Source of the DNA: Chryseobacterium cucumeris
GTDB lineage: Bacteria; Bacteroidota; Bacteroidia; Flavobacteriales; Weeksellaceae
Direction: 5' to 3'
Length of the DNA: 64,000 nucleotides
Assembly (NCBI RefSeq): GCF_001593385.1
Contig: NZ_LUVZ01000045.1
Location: forward strand, 124,001-188,000
Positions 53,515 through 62,867 of this stretch are shown in pieces (position 1 is the stretch's first letter; the number at the start of each line of letters is the position of its first letter). Both the position numbers and the translations under genes were made by a program. The notes beneath the pieces are model-generated. The model saw nothing but the letters and a program-made list of their open reading frames with translations, made no database searches and was not told where the DNA came from.

Positions 53515-55593
53515 TTACTCTTTTATAATATTTTTAGAAATGGATTGTCTATTCTTTAATTTCAATTCTACAATATACAATCCTGAAGGAAGTTCAGTCA
53601 TGTTGATCTGATGATCCGAGAACTGCACATTCATTCTTTGTCCTACAGCGTTCACAACATTTACTTTTTCAATCCCTGAATCAGCTTTAACCATAAGAAT
53701 TCCTTTTGTAGGATTAGGATAAATTCCAATTACAGATTGATTCAGTTTGGTTTCTGAAGTACTCAAAGAAGAGGTAGGCTTGATGCATCTTACTGATGAT
53801 CCCTGTCCTCTCATAGCTCCGGCCGACGGATTCGCAATTGTCGATCCGATATACAGATATTTCGCTCCTAAACTTGATGTATCTGAACTCCAGAAATACC
53901 CTCTTTGCCCTACAAAAGTAAAGTTCCCGTCACTGGAGCTTCTGTATCCTCCTGCCGGTAATTTGAGATTGCTGCTGTAAGCTGTTGCCGGATTACCAAT
54001 ACTTTCTGCTCCTATTAAAGTTGTCCAGTCTGCCTGAGAAGGCATTTTCCAGTCTGGTCCTATTGCTTTACAAGGATCTATACCTACTGAAGCATTGACA
54101 TCTGCAAGTGATGCCCCATTCCATGTATCTCCACTTGCAAAATTTGCCCACCATGCCGGAGATCCTGCAACATAAGCTCCAGCAGTGGTACTTGCTCCTT
54201 CCGGAGTATTAGGAGATGGTGCTGGTACCATCTGGGAATTTCTAAGCTGGTGTCCATCATCCCATCTTCCCCATTGGAAAAGGTCTCCATAAGAATTCGC
54301 ATCCGCTACTGATGTAGCCACCTGTAAGCTTCCAAGGTTCTGCTGAAGCCAGATTTTTCCGTCTGCTCCTCTTACCGTAGTATAAGCAACCTGTTGTCCG
54401 CGATACATAAAACTTACACAACCAATATCACCAACACTGGCTCCAGGATCTGTATTGCTGCATGTTTGCGGATTAAGGTTCAGGGAAATTCTTTTCACCC
54501 TTGTTGTATTGTCGGAATAAGCCAAAACAAGATAATTTTGTGCCTTATCTATTGCTAAATCATTGTATTTTGCCTCTCCAGCTGAAATAAAATCACCTCC
54601 AAAAGGAACCCAGTTTTGCGAATCGTCTAATTGATAAACGGTATTTCTCAGGAAATTATCATTTTCAAAACGGCTGGCTACCACATATGGCTTTCCTGAT
54701 TCTGTTACGGCTAAAGCAACATGCTGTACTCTTCCCTCTGAGAAGTTGGCATTTCCAACCTGTACCCAGGAGCTTCCGTCAAACTTTCTGACATTCAACT
54801 TCCTTCCTCCTCCAGAGTTAGAAACATAAGCAACATAGATTCTGTTTGCTCCATCTAAAGCAATATCAGCATTATACTGCTCTCCTGATGAAGAATCATC
54901 TGCTGCTGTTCCGCCTACCAGTGTCCAGTTTTGTGCTGAGCTGGCATCTGTACTGTTCTGATATACTTTTATCCCTCCGGAAACATTGCAGGTATACACC
55001 ATATTATTGGTTCCTATTACCATTTCTGCAAATTCAGCACCTCCTGAAAAACCTGCATTTCCTACCTGTTCCCATGCACCTCCGGAATATTTTTTTACTG
55101 TTCCAGAACCGTAAGATCCATAAGTGAATATAATATTATCAGAAGATACCGCAGAAGCCTGATAATTTACCGAGCTGTCTGTAGCATTAGGAAGCTGAGA
55201 CCATAAAGAGCCTGTAAATAAACGTACTTCCATCCCGGAGCCTGGATAACCAAGCTGATTGGTATAATAAATACTGTTTCCGTTTGGACTTATAGACAAT
55301 GAGTTATAAGTGGCTGTTCCTGTAGTTACGCCTGGAACACCGCCTAAGTAAGACCATGAGCTTCCGCTAAATTTCTGAACAGAACCTTTAGCTATAGAAA
55401 CATCATAATAGGACACATAATAATTTCCTGAATTGTCAATAACAAGATTATTGAAACCACTTCCTCCTGCAGATACATCCTGAATGCCTCCTACACTTTC
55501 CCATTGCTGGGCATACATATAACTTCCAGCAACGGCTAGCAATGCTAATCCTGTTCTGATTTTCCGTATTGCAAAATATAAATTTTTAAACAT
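53515..55593 (-). CDS. Secreted FISUMP-domain protein with T9SS sorting domain
   Basis: The 692-residue protein has a signal peptide ending GSYMYAQ, then about 350 residues of repeated beta-propeller-like units (W-x-VG or YLGG phrases, for example SWVQVGNANFSEGRVQHVA). A FISUMP-type domain follows (about 395-610: KIWLQQNLGSLQVATS, GDLFQWGRW, WKMPSQADW, GYRSSSDGNF, GQGSSVRCIK). A C-terminal type A sorting domain (about 620-692, IGIYPNPTKGILMV) ends the protein. It is exported by T9SS; a binding or adhesion role is likely but not shown. A terminator follows, and the AraC regulator is divergent. Confidence 0.85.
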   Translation of the reverse strand: MFKNLYFAIRKIRTGLALLAVAGSYMYAQQWESVGGIQDVSAGGSGFNNLVIDNSGNYYVSYYDVSIAKGSVQKFSGSSWSYLGGVPGVTTGTATYNSLSISPNGNSIYYTNQLGYPGSGMEVRLFTGSLWSQLPNATDSSVNYQASAVSSDNIIFTYGSYGSGTVKKYSGGAWEQVGNAGFSGGAEFAEMVIGTNNMVYTCNVSGGIKVYQNSTDASSAQNWTLVGGTAADDSSSGEQYNADIALDGANRIYVAYVSNSGGGRKLNVRKFDGSSWVQVGNANFSEGRVQHVALAVTESGKPYVVASRFENDNFLRNTVYQLDDSQNWVPFGGDFISAGEAKYNDLAIDKAQNYLVLAYSDNTTRVKRISLNLNPQTCSNTDPGASVGDIGCVSFMYRGQQVAYTTVRGADGKIWLQQNLGSLQVATSVADANSYGDLFQWGRWDDGHQLRNSQMVPAPSPNTPEGASTTAGAYVAGSPAWWANFASGDTWNGASLADVNASVGIDPCKAIGPDWKMPSQADWTTLIGAESIGNPATAYSSNLKLPAGGYRSSSDGNFTFVGQRGYFWSSDTSSLGAKYLYIGSTIANPSAGAMRGQGSSVRCIKPTSSLSTSETKLNQSVIGIYPNPTKGILMVKADSGIEKVNVVNAVGQRMNVQFSDHQINMTELPSGLYIVELKLKNRQSISKNIIKE

Positions 55594-55627
55594 ATGAATA
55601 TTATTTTTAATTATTCTAAATTTAATT

Positions 55628-55645
55628 TAATTTTGCGCAAAAGTA
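55628..55645. promoter_or_regulatory. Overlapping face-to-face promoter boxes around a palindrome
   Basis: On the plus strand TAATTTTG (55628-55635) and on the minus strand TACTTTTG (55645-55638) both fit TAnnTTTG. They share the 12-bp palindrome TTTTGCGCAAAA (55631-55642). The plus box would serve the AraC gene and the minus box the FISUMP gene, so polymerase binding should be mutually exclusive. Confidence 0.6.
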
Positions 55646-55725
55646 CCTCACATTATCAACCCCGAGTTATCATTTTCGAACTTTTGGTTATCCTGCGAAG
55701 GACTTTTATCTTAAGAAGTTGTACC

Positions 55726-56619
55726 ATGGCTGTAAAAATGTGTTGTATGAGGAGTCAATCAAAAAGTGAACATTTGTTCATATCCGAGGACATCAAAATC
55801 ATCATGCAGGAAGACCTTTGTTCTGATCAATCCTTCAAATCTTATATGCTGGAGGGAAAGTCAAGTTTTAATTTGATTTTCATGTTAAGTGACGGCATTA
55901 ATTTAGAAGGTCATGATTGCGACACTCAGTTTTTATTCAGGAAAAATCAATATATACTTCATTATTCTTCCAAAGAAGGTGTTGCTGAATTATGGACAGA
56001 AAATCAGGAAATTCTGAGGTATCTTCACATTCAGATTAATTACCAATATATCTTTAACCTCATCAATCCAAAACTAAATCGTGAGAATGCTGAGATTCTG
56101 GAAAACATGATTCATAATAATTTTATATTCATTCATAAAGAAACGCCGCCGGATATGACGGTTGAGATGCATATGATTGTTAAAGAAATTCTTGGTTATA
56201 GCAAACGGGGAATTATGCAGAAGTTATTCATAGAAGCAAAGATTATTAAACTTCTTATCCTGATCTTTGAGCAATTTAATGAGAAAAATATTCTCGAGGA
56301 TACTCCAAAAACTCCTGAAATGATTAGGAAATTCATTGATGAAAATTATCATAGAAATATAAAAGCAGAAGAGATTGGAAAATATATAGGAATGAATCAA
56401 AATGTCATCAGGAAAGAATTCAAAGCCCGATATCATACAACGATTGCTCATTATATTTCGGAGCTCAGAATGTTGAAAGCCAGGAAACTGATCACAAATA
56501 AAGAGATTATGATTAAAGAGATTGCTATTGAATGCGGCTATGAGTACCTCCAGAACTTTACCCGTGCTTTCAAAAAGAAATTTGGGGTATCTCCTGAAAG
56601 TCTGAGGACTAATAAATAG
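55726..56619 (+). CDS. AraC-family transcriptional regulator
   Basis: Starting at ATG 55726 the protein has 297 residues; an in-frame ATG at 55594 would sit before the promoter box and is rejected. The N-terminal part is a cupin-like ligand domain (DGINLEGHDCDTQFLFRKNQYIL). The C-terminal ~95 residues are the double helix-turn-helix domain (IRKFIDENYHRNIKAEEIGKYIGMN, KARKLITNKEIMIKEIAIECGYEYLQNFTRAFKKKFGVSPES). It probably regulates itself and the divergent secreted protein through the shared promoter; ligand unknown. Confidence 0.9.
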   Translation: MAVKMCCMRSQSKSEHLFISEDIKIIMQEDLCSDQSFKSYMLEGKSSFNLIFMLSDGINLEGHDCDTQFLFRKNQYILHYSSKEGVAELWTENQEILRYLHIQINYQYIFNLINPKLNRENAEILENMIHNNFIFIHKETPPDMTVEMHMIVKEILGYSKRGIMQKLFIEAKIIKLLILIFEQFNEKNILEDTPKTPEMIRKFIDENYHRNIKAEEIGKYIGMNQNVIRKEFKARYHTTIAHYISELRMLKARKLITNKEIMIKEIAIECGYEYLQNFTRAFKKKFGVSPESLRTNK

Positions 56620-56623
56620 AAAA

Positions 56624-56645
56624 ACCGCTTAATTGCTTAAGCGGT
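56624..56645. terminator. Intrinsic terminator between convergent genes
   Basis: ACCGCTTAA-TTGC-TTAAGCGGT has a 9-bp stem. The better T run (TTTTTCTATTTA) is on the minus strand. Confidence 0.75.
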
Positions 56646-56711
56646 CTATATATGTTGTTTTGCTTTGATATTACTTTTTCAGAATTCAGGTGAAAAAGCA
56701 ATGACAATCAA

Positions 56712-57017
56712 TTAATGATGATGTCCGTGATCGTGAAGGAAAGGTCCGTTTCCTTTCGGCTCGTTATAGATAACTTCTACACCTTCCTGCTCAGTAATAA
56801 GCTTTCTTCTGATATCTTCAGGGTCGAAAGGCTTTACTTTTCCGAAATACTCTTTCAAACCTTCAGTTAGCCACATTGGGATTACTAATCCGAAGAACAT
56901 AAAAATACACCAGAATCCTACTAAGAACATAGTAATGAAGAATATAGTCCAAAGGAACTGGTAGAACGGCCAAAATGCTGATAATATCGTTATCATTCTC
57001 TTAAAGATTTTAGGCAA
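56712..57017 (-). CDS. Small membrane protein with His-rich tail
   Basis: The 101-residue protein has one long or two short hydrophobic segments (about residues 10-50, FWPFYQFLWTIFFITMFLVGF) and a charged C-terminal half. It ends HDHGHHH, which could bind a metal such as Ni, Zn or Cu. No family is recognised. It may belong with the fumarase gene upstream (72-bp gap), but this is weak. Confidence 0.7.
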   Translation of the reverse strand: MPKIFKRMITILSAFWPFYQFLWTIFFITMFLVGFWCIFMFFGLVIPMWLTEGLKEYFGKVKPFDPEDIRRKLITEQEGVEVIYNEPKGNGPFLHDHGHHH

Positions 57018-57089
57018 AAATAGAACTTTTTTCCCTTTTACACAAAAGATCAGCGTTCTATTTTGTTATTTATTTTAATTTTAAACTAA

Positions 57090-58697
57090 TTAGTGAGCCA
57101 GATTTGCGAAGAAATCATTGCCTTTATCATCGGAAATGATGAATGCCGGGAAGTCTTTTACCTCAATTTTTCTTACTGCTTCCATTCCTAATTCCGGGAA
57201 GTCTACTACATCTACAGACACAATATTATCTTTTGCAAGGATAGCAGCCGGTCCTCCGATAGATCCAAGATAGAAACCTCCGTATTTATGACATGCATTG
57301 GTAACATCTTTACTTCTATTTCCTTTTGCCAGCATGATCATGCTTCCACCGTGGCTCTGGAACTCATCTACATAAACGTCCATTCTTCCGGCAGTGGTAG
57401 GTCCGAAACTTCCTGAAGCCATTCCTTCCGGAGTTTTCGCTGGTCCCGCGTAATAGATTGGGTGGTTTTTGAAATATTCAGGCATTGGTTTTCCGCTGTC
57501 AATAATTTCTTTGATTTTTGCGTGAGCGATATCTCTTGCTACAATAAGAGTACCGTTCAGTTTTAATCGGGTTTTGATCGGGTATTTGGAAAGCTCGGCA
57601 AGAATTTCCGGCATTGGTTTGTTAAGGTTAATCTCAACAGCTTCTTCCAAATGTGGAGGCGTATCAGGTAAGAATCTTTTCGGATTCTGCTCTAATTGCT
57701 CCAGGAAGATCCCTTCTTTTGTAATTTTTCCTTTGATATTTCTGTCTGCGGAACAAGAAACTCCCATTCCAACAGGACAAGATGCCGCGTGTCTCGGAAG
57801 TCTGATTACTCTTACGTCATGTGTAAGGTATTTTCCTCCAAACTGAGCTCCGATGGCACTTTCCTGACAGATTTTCTGAACTTTAGCTTCCCATTCAAGG
57901 TCTCTGAATGCCTGTCCGGCCTCATTTCCTTCTGTCGGAAGATTGTCGTAATATTTTGCAGATGCTTTTTTCACTGCTGCAAGGTTGGCTTCTGCTGAAG
58001 TTCCTCCGATTACCAATGCTAAGTGGTAAGGCGGGCAGGCAGCCGTTCCAAGATCCGAAATCTTTTCTTTAATGAATTCTTCAAGAGATTTTTCGTTCAA
58101 TAAGGATTTCGTCTTTTGATATAAGAATGTTTTGTTGGCAGAACCCCCTCCTTTTGTTAGGAACAGGAATTCGTAATAATCTCCTTTTTTAGCATAGATA
58201 TCAATCTGTGCAGGAAGGTTAGACCCGGAATTCTTCTCATCAAACATCGTTAAAGGAACGACCTGAGAATATCTTAAGTTTCTTTTCTGATAGGTATTGA
58301 AGATTCCCTTACTTAGATATTCACCATCATCTACTCCCGTGTACACATTTTCTCCTTTTTTCCCCATTACGATAGCCGTTCCTGTATCCTGGCACGAAGG
58401 AAGAGCTCCCTCCACAGCTACTGCAGCGTTTTGTAAAAGGTTATAAGCAACGAATCTGTCATTATCTGTAGCTTCAGGATCATCAATGATTCTTCTAAGG
58501 CTTTCTAAGTGTGAAGAACGAAGCATGAAAGAAACATCTGCCATCGCTTCTTCAGCTAACAGTTCCAATCCTTTAGGATCTACTGTTAAAATTTCTCTAT
58601 CACCCAGTTTTTCAACCTTTACATAGTCTGATGTAAGTTTTTTGTACACCGTATCATCTTTCTGAATAGGATACGGATCCTGATATCTAAAATCCAT
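57090..58697 (-). CDS. fumA: Fumarate hydratase class I (4Fe-4S)
   Basis: This TCA-cycle enzyme hydrates fumarate to malate using an oxygen-sensitive 4Fe-4S cluster. The 535-residue single-chain form combines the alpha domain (LPSCQDTGTAIVMGKKG with one cluster Cys; AACPPYHLALVIGGTSAEANL; SCPVGMGVSCSADRNIKGKI) and the beta domain (YYAGPAKTPEGMASGSFGPTTAGRMD). A TATTTTTG box lies 17 bp before the start. It is divergent from the class II gene fumC. Confidence 0.94.
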   Translation of the reverse strand: MDFRYQDPYPIQKDDTVYKKLTSDYVKVEKLGDREILTVDPKGLELLAEEAMADVSFMLRSSHLESLRRIIDDPEATDNDRFVAYNLLQNAAVAVEGALPSCQDTGTAIVMGKKGENVYTGVDDGEYLSKGIFNTYQKRNLRYSQVVPLTMFDEKNSGSNLPAQIDIYAKKGDYYEFLFLTKGGGSANKTFLYQKTKSLLNEKSLEEFIKEKISDLGTAACPPYHLALVIGGTSAEANLAAVKKASAKYYDNLPTEGNEAGQAFRDLEWEAKVQKICQESAIGAQFGGKYLTHDVRVIRLPRHAASCPVGMGVSCSADRNIKGKITKEGIFLEQLEQNPKRFLPDTPPHLEEAVEINLNKPMPEILAELSKYPIKTRLKLNGTLIVARDIAHAKIKEIIDSGKPMPEYFKNHPIYYAGPAKTPEGMASGSFGPTTAGRMDVYVDEFQSHGGSMIMLAKGNRSKDVTNACHKYGGFYLGSIGGPAAILAKDNIVSVDVVDFPELGMEAVRKIEVKDFPAFIISDDKGNDFFANLAH

Positions 58698-58713
58698 TCA
58701 ATTTTTGTTTCTA

Positions 58714-58721
58714 CAAAAATA
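58714..58721 (-). promoter_or_regulatory. TAnnTTTG promoter box for fumA
   Basis: The minus strand reads TATTTTTG, 16 bp from the start codon, implying an about 10-nt leader. Confidence 0.55.
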
Positions 58722-58922
58722 CGCCTCCTTTAAAAAAATATGAGTAAAATCAGTCATTTAAATTGATATTTATAATGATTATAAATTGGAGGTTTCTGAG
58801 TTTATAAGTACCTTTATAGAAGCTAAATAAACAAAGCCAAAATATTATTTATTTCATTAAACATGATACTACCAACAATTTTTTTGGCGTAAAAAATAAA
58901 AGATCATACAAATTTCAACACT

Positions 58923-60317
58923 ATGAATTACAGAATAGAAAAAGACACCATGGGAGAAGTGCAGGTACCTGCAGATAAACTTTGGGGTGCACAGACGGAA
59001 CGTTCCAGAAATAATTTCAAAATAGGACCTGAGGGTTCAATGCCGCATGAAATCATTGAAGCTTTTGCTTATCTGAAGAAGGCTGCCGCTTATGCCAATA
59101 CTGATCTGGGAGTACTTCCTGTGGAAAAAAGAGATATGATCGCGAAAGTATGTGATGAAATTCTGGAGGGAAAATTGAATGACCAGTTTCCTCTGGTGAT
59201 CTGGCAGACGGGTTCCGGAACCCAGTCGAACATGAATGTCAATGAAGTAATTTCAAACAGAGCACACGTCAATAATGGCGGAACATTGGGTGAAAAATCT
59301 GAAATCCACCCGAATGATGATGTGAATAAATCCCAGTCTTCGAATGATACCTATCCCACTGCTATGCACATTGCTGCGTATACCAAAGTGGTGGAAGTAA
59401 CCATTCCGGCTGTTGAGAAACTAAAAAATACGTTGTCTGAGAAATCAAAAGCCTTTAAAGATGTGGTAAAAATTGGTAGAACCCACCTGATGGATGCCAC
59501 TCCGCTTACTCTTGGACAGGAATTTTCAGGATATGTGGCTCAATTGGAATTCGGATTGAGAGCTTTAAAAAATACCCTACCTCATCTTTCTGAACTGGCA
59601 TTGGGAGGAACTGCTGTAGGAACAGGATTGAATACGCCTAAAGGCTATGATGTAAAAGTAGCAGAATATATTGCTCAGTTTACAAAACACCCTTTTTTTA
59701 CTGCTGAAAATAAATTTGAGGCCCTTGCTGCTCATGATGCGATTGTAGAATCTCACGGAGCTTTAAAGCAACTGGCAGTTTCTTTATATAAAATTGCTCA
59801 GGATGTAAGATTACTGGCATCAGGACCACGTTCCGGAATCGGGGAAATTCATATTCCTGAAAATGAACCGGGATCATCTATTATGCCCGGGAAAGTAAAT
59901 CCTACCCAGAATGAAGCAATGACGATGGTTTGCGCACAGGTCTTAGGAAATGACACTACAATTTCATTTGCAGGAACTCAGGGGAATTATGAGCTGAATG
60001 TTTTCAAACCGGTAATGGCCTACAATTTCCTACAGTCTGCCCAACTGATTGCCGATGCATGTATTTCATTCAACGATCATTGTGCGGTAGGTATTGAGCC
60101 GAATCATGAGAGAATTAAAGAACTGGTAGACAAATCTTTAATGCTTGTTACGGCTTTAAATACTCATATCGGATATGAAAATGCTGCTAAAATTGCTAAG
60201 ACGGCCCATAAAAACGGAACAACGTTGAAAGAAGAAGCCATTAATCTTGGTTTGCTAACTGCTGAACAGTTTGACGAGTGGGTAAAACCTGAAGATATGG
60301 TAGGAAGTTTAAAATAA
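58923..60317 (+). CDS. fumC: Fumarate hydratase class II
   Basis: This iron-free fumarase has 464 residues. Family signature GSSIMPGKVN is at residues 317-326; the upstream regions TGSGTQSNMNVNEVISNRA and GRTHLMDATPLTLGQEFSGY contain further active-site residues. It catalyses the same reaction as the adjacent class I enzyme and is stable to oxygen and low iron. It is monocistronic with a strong terminator. Confidence 0.96.
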   Translation: MNYRIEKDTMGEVQVPADKLWGAQTERSRNNFKIGPEGSMPHEIIEAFAYLKKAAAYANTDLGVLPVEKRDMIAKVCDEILEGKLNDQFPLVIWQTGSGTQSNMNVNEVISNRAHVNNGGTLGEKSEIHPNDDVNKSQSSNDTYPTAMHIAAYTKVVEVTIPAVEKLKNTLSEKSKAFKDVVKIGRTHLMDATPLTLGQEFSGYVAQLEFGLRALKNTLPHLSELALGGTAVGTGLNTPKGYDVKVAEYIAQFTKHPFFTAENKFEALAAHDAIVESHGALKQLAVSLYKIAQDVRLLASGPRSGIGEIHIPENEPGSSIMPGKVNPTQNEAMTMVCAQVLGNDTTISFAGTQGNYELNVFKPVMAYNFLQSAQLIADACISFNDHCAVGIEPNHERIKELVDKSLMLVTALNTHIGYENAAKIAKTAHKNGTTLKEEAINLGLLTAEQFDEWVKPEDMVGSLK

Positions 60318-60340
60318 TGATTCTATAACTGATACAATGT

Positions 60341-60371
60341 AAAAACTCCGGGAACTGTTCCCGGAGTTTTT
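60341..60371. terminator. Bidirectional terminator after fumC
   Basis: AAAAACTCCGGGAA-CTG-TTCCCGGAGTTTTT, a 14-bp perfect stem between convergent genes. Confidence 0.9.
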
Positions 60372-60392
60372 CATTTTACTGTCAAAATATAT

Positions 60393-61433
60393 TTAATCTA
60401 ATCCAATGGCCAAGCCAAATATCAATGCTTTATCATTTTTGAAATAACTGTCTTTAAAGAAGTTACTGAAATCTTTTTTAACAAACACGCTGAAACTGTT
60501 GTACGAAAATGTAATCTGTGCTCCATATACAAAAGGATTCACCTGATAGTTTCCGCGGTCTCTGGTTTCACCGTCATTTCCTTTTACAATATTGTTGGTA
60601 GACATTTTTACCCCTCCATAAACATTGGCTCCAATTTTAAAACCCGTATAATAACTTCTGTACTGGATATCCATTCCGGCATTTTTAAGTTTTGAGAAAT
60701 TATACTGCATCCCAAGGGGAACCATGATATATCCGGTTCTCAATTTGCTTTTATCAAGGTTTCCGTTGTATTGCACCAAAGCGACTCCCTGATCTGCACT
60801 TCTTGTAAACAGCATATTATTATCTGCTCTTACTGTTCTCCAGGAAAATCCTAACCCGGAAATTACCGCCCACGGGCTTGTTCTGCTAAGCTGATAGTTC
60901 AGTTTCAGACCAAACTCCAGGTTATTGGCATATCCTATGTTTTTATCCAGGACATTATCCTGAGCACTGTTTGTAAGTGTCATGATTCCATAAGAGAAAT
61001 ATCCTGTAAAGCTTCTGCTGGGACGGAATTTTTTCAATAATTTTTCTTTAAGCTCTTCTTTAGAGGTAACATCGGTATTCAGAAGGGAATATCTTACCTG
61101 CTTTTGAATAACGTCATCCAGATCAAAGCCAAGTTCCTCAATTCTTTTATCCATTTTCTCAGAATAACGGTCTGCAATCTGAGCTTTTTCTCTGTCGAAA
61201 TCCGCTTTATCAAGATTTCTTGCCTGCAAAACGACCAATTCTTCTTCCATCAGCTTTTTTTCTTCCTGAATGATGGTATTGATCTTTGCAGCATATTCTT
61301 CTACTTTTTCTTTTACAACAGGGCTTACCTCTGTATCTTTTTTAGAAGACAGGTTAATATTGAATGTCTTTTGTGCATAGAATGATGCTGAAAAAGAGCA
61401 CAGCAATCCCATTACGATTAATTTCTTGATCAT
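60393..61433 (-). CDS. Outer-membrane beta-barrel protein with coiled-coil N-terminus
   Basis: The 346-residue protein has a signal peptide (MIKKLIVMGLLCSFSASFYAQ), then a charged helical region rich in Glu/Lys (about residues 30-135), then a beta-barrel-like C-terminal half (SRSFTGYFSYGIMTL, SYNSFSVFVKKDFSNFF). It follows the ECF sigma/anti-sigma pair by 30 bp and may be the sigma regulon's envelope protein. No exact family name is supported. Confidence 0.75.
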   Translation of the reverse strand: MIKKLIVMGLLCSFSASFYAQKTFNINLSSKKDTEVSPVVKEKVEEYAAKINTIIQEEKKLMEEELVVLQARNLDKADFDREKAQIADRYSEKMDKRIEELGFDLDDVIQKQVRYSLLNTDVTSKEELKEKLLKKFRPSRSFTGYFSYGIMTLTNSAQDNVLDKNIGYANNLEFGLKLNYQLSRTSPWAVISGLGFSWRTVRADNNMLFTRSADQGVALVQYNGNLDKSKLRTGYIMVPLGMQYNFSKLKNAGMDIQYRSYYTGFKIGANVYGGVKMSTNNIVKGNDGETRDRGNYQVNPFVYGAQITFSYNSFSVFVKKDFSNFFKDSYFKNDKALIFGLAIGLD

Positions 61434-61463
61434 ATTATTAATTTTTAAATTTTTACGGATATG

Positions 61464-62072
61464 TTATCTGGCATTCAAATCAATAGTAGCCACATTACTT
61501 CCATCCTTTGTTTTTTCGATAACATCTTTATGCTCTACTGAGAAAAGAAGTGTGGATGGGTCTACATATTTTTTCTTTTTAACCGGAGTTTTTATAGAAT
61601 CGGCTTTTGCCATGAGTTTAGGATTAGAAATCTGATTGATATCCAGTTTCTTCAAAGGAAGATTTTCTTTAGGAATAAGCTTATTCTGGTCCATTGCCAT
61701 AGGAGAAATAGCTTCTTCCTTATCCTGAGAAAGAGTTTTTTTCACCTCCTTTTTATCATTATTTTCAACTGCCAGCGGAACATGATTCTGAACCGGATCT
61801 TTTACAATTTCTTCTGTAGTATTTTTTCCGGTTTGTTTCACAATTTCCTGCTGAGTTTCGGAAGGTTGATTAAGAAAAAAAAGAACGCTTCCCAAGCTGA
61901 ATGTCAAAATCAAACATGCCGCTACTAAAAACCAGTTCATTTTTGATTTGGAACGGTGGCTATTGTTATTCTGAAGCTCAATTTCGGACCACAGATTGCG
62001 TGATGGAGTGATTTCTCTCTCCTCAATCTGTTTTTTGATCTGAAATTCAATAGTATCTTTAGACGTTTTCAT
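61464..62072 (-). CDS. Probable anti-sigma factor, single-pass membrane protein
   Basis: The 202-residue protein has a cytoplasmic part of about 45 residues, one membrane helix (about 46-66, WFLVAACLILTFSLGSVLFFL), and a Lys/Asp-rich periplasmic part. Its gene overlaps the ECF sigma gene by 14 bp, the usual sigma/anti-sigma arrangement. No zinc motif is visible. Role inferred from context. Confidence 0.75.
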   Translation of the reverse strand: MKTSKDTIEFQIKKQIEEREITPSRNLWSEIELQNNNSHRSKSKMNWFLVAACLILTFSLGSVLFFLNQPSETQQEIVKQTGKNTTEEIVKDPVQNHVPLAVENNDKKEVKKTLSQDKEEAISPMAMDQNKLIPKENLPLKKLDINQISNPKLMAKADSIKTPVKKKKYVDPSTLLFSVEHKDVIEKTKDGSNVATIDLNAR

Positions 62073-62619
62073 TTTTCACTTTTTTTTGTTGTTGAAAGTA
62101 GATCTTTCTTAATTTTTCTTTTGCTCTGAACAGCTGTGTTTTGCTGACAGCAACTGAAATCTGCAAAGTATCAGCAATTTCCTGGTGAGAATATTCTTCC
62201 AGCACATACAGGTTAAAAACCATTCTGTAGGCATCGGGAAGCTGATCCAAAAGCTCTTGTGCATTAAAATCACAATCAATCTCTGCTTCATGGATATCTT
62301 CATGAAAAGATTGATTAATCTCGTCCAGATAGAAAATAGTTTTATGACTTTTGATAAAATTCAGGCATTCATTTACAACAATTCTTCTTGCCCAGCTTTC
62401 CAGATTCGACTCTCCTCTGAAGCTTTCAATGTGCTTAAAAATTTTACAGAATGCTTTAATGAGACAATCTTCGGCCTGATACAAATCGCTCACATAGCTT
62501 TTGCTTACACTCAGGAATCTCTTTACATTCTGTTCATAGAAAATCTTCTGTGCAGCCGGATCCTGTTTCTTCAGGAGGTTTAACAAATCATTCTTTTTAT
62601 TTCCGAACAAAAGTTTCAT
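62059..62619 (-). CDS. ECF-family RNA polymerase sigma factor
   Basis: The 186-residue protein has sigma region 2 (YVSDLYQAEDCLIKAFCKIFKHI, WARRIVVNECLNFI) and region 4 (LPDAYRMVFNLYVLEEYSHQEIADTLQISVAVSKTQLFRAKEKLRK). It overlaps the downstream anti-sigma gene by 14 bp. A GTAAC-N17-GTC element lies just upstream, compatible with autoregulation. It differs from the TraB-linked ECF factor at 22.6 kb. Confidence 0.93.
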   Translation of the reverse strand: MKLLFGNKKNDLLNLLKKQDPAAQKIFYEQNVKRFLSVSKSYVSDLYQAEDCLIKAFCKIFKHIESFRGESNLESWARRIVVNECLNFIKSHKTIFYLDEINQSFHEDIHEAEIDCDFNAQELLDQLPDAYRMVFNLYVLEEYSHQEIADTLQISVAVSKTQLFRAKEKLRKIYFQQQKKVKNENV

Positions 62620-62642
62620 GCTTATGCTGTTTCTATACTAAA

Positions 62643-62667
62643 GACAATCAAAACAAAAAAAGGTTAC
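62643..62667 (-). promoter_or_regulatory. Candidate ECF-type promoter of the sigma operon
   Basis: On the minus strand GTAAC (62667-62663), 17 nt, then GTCTTTAG (from 62645). It lies 24-48 bp before the sigma start codon. The GTAAC and 17-nt spacing recur at 21601. Confidence 0.5.
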
Positions 62668-62867
62668 AACTTGAAAAAAAATATTTTATTATTTACTACA
62701 ATAAGTTGATTTTTTTTGTCCAGAGTTACAAATTCCCTCCTTTTTTTATTTCGAGAAACAAAAGAAAAACCTTTAAATAAAAAACTGAATGGCAATATTT
62801 TAATTAAAAGTACTCTGTATTTATTTTTTTCCTATATTAGAGATATAATTAATTTAAAACTAAATCC

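Noticed and set aside
55594..55725. Longer N-terminus for the AraC regulator
   Set aside because: This ATG lies upstream of the TAATTTTG promoter box, and the extra residues do not fit a cupin domain start.
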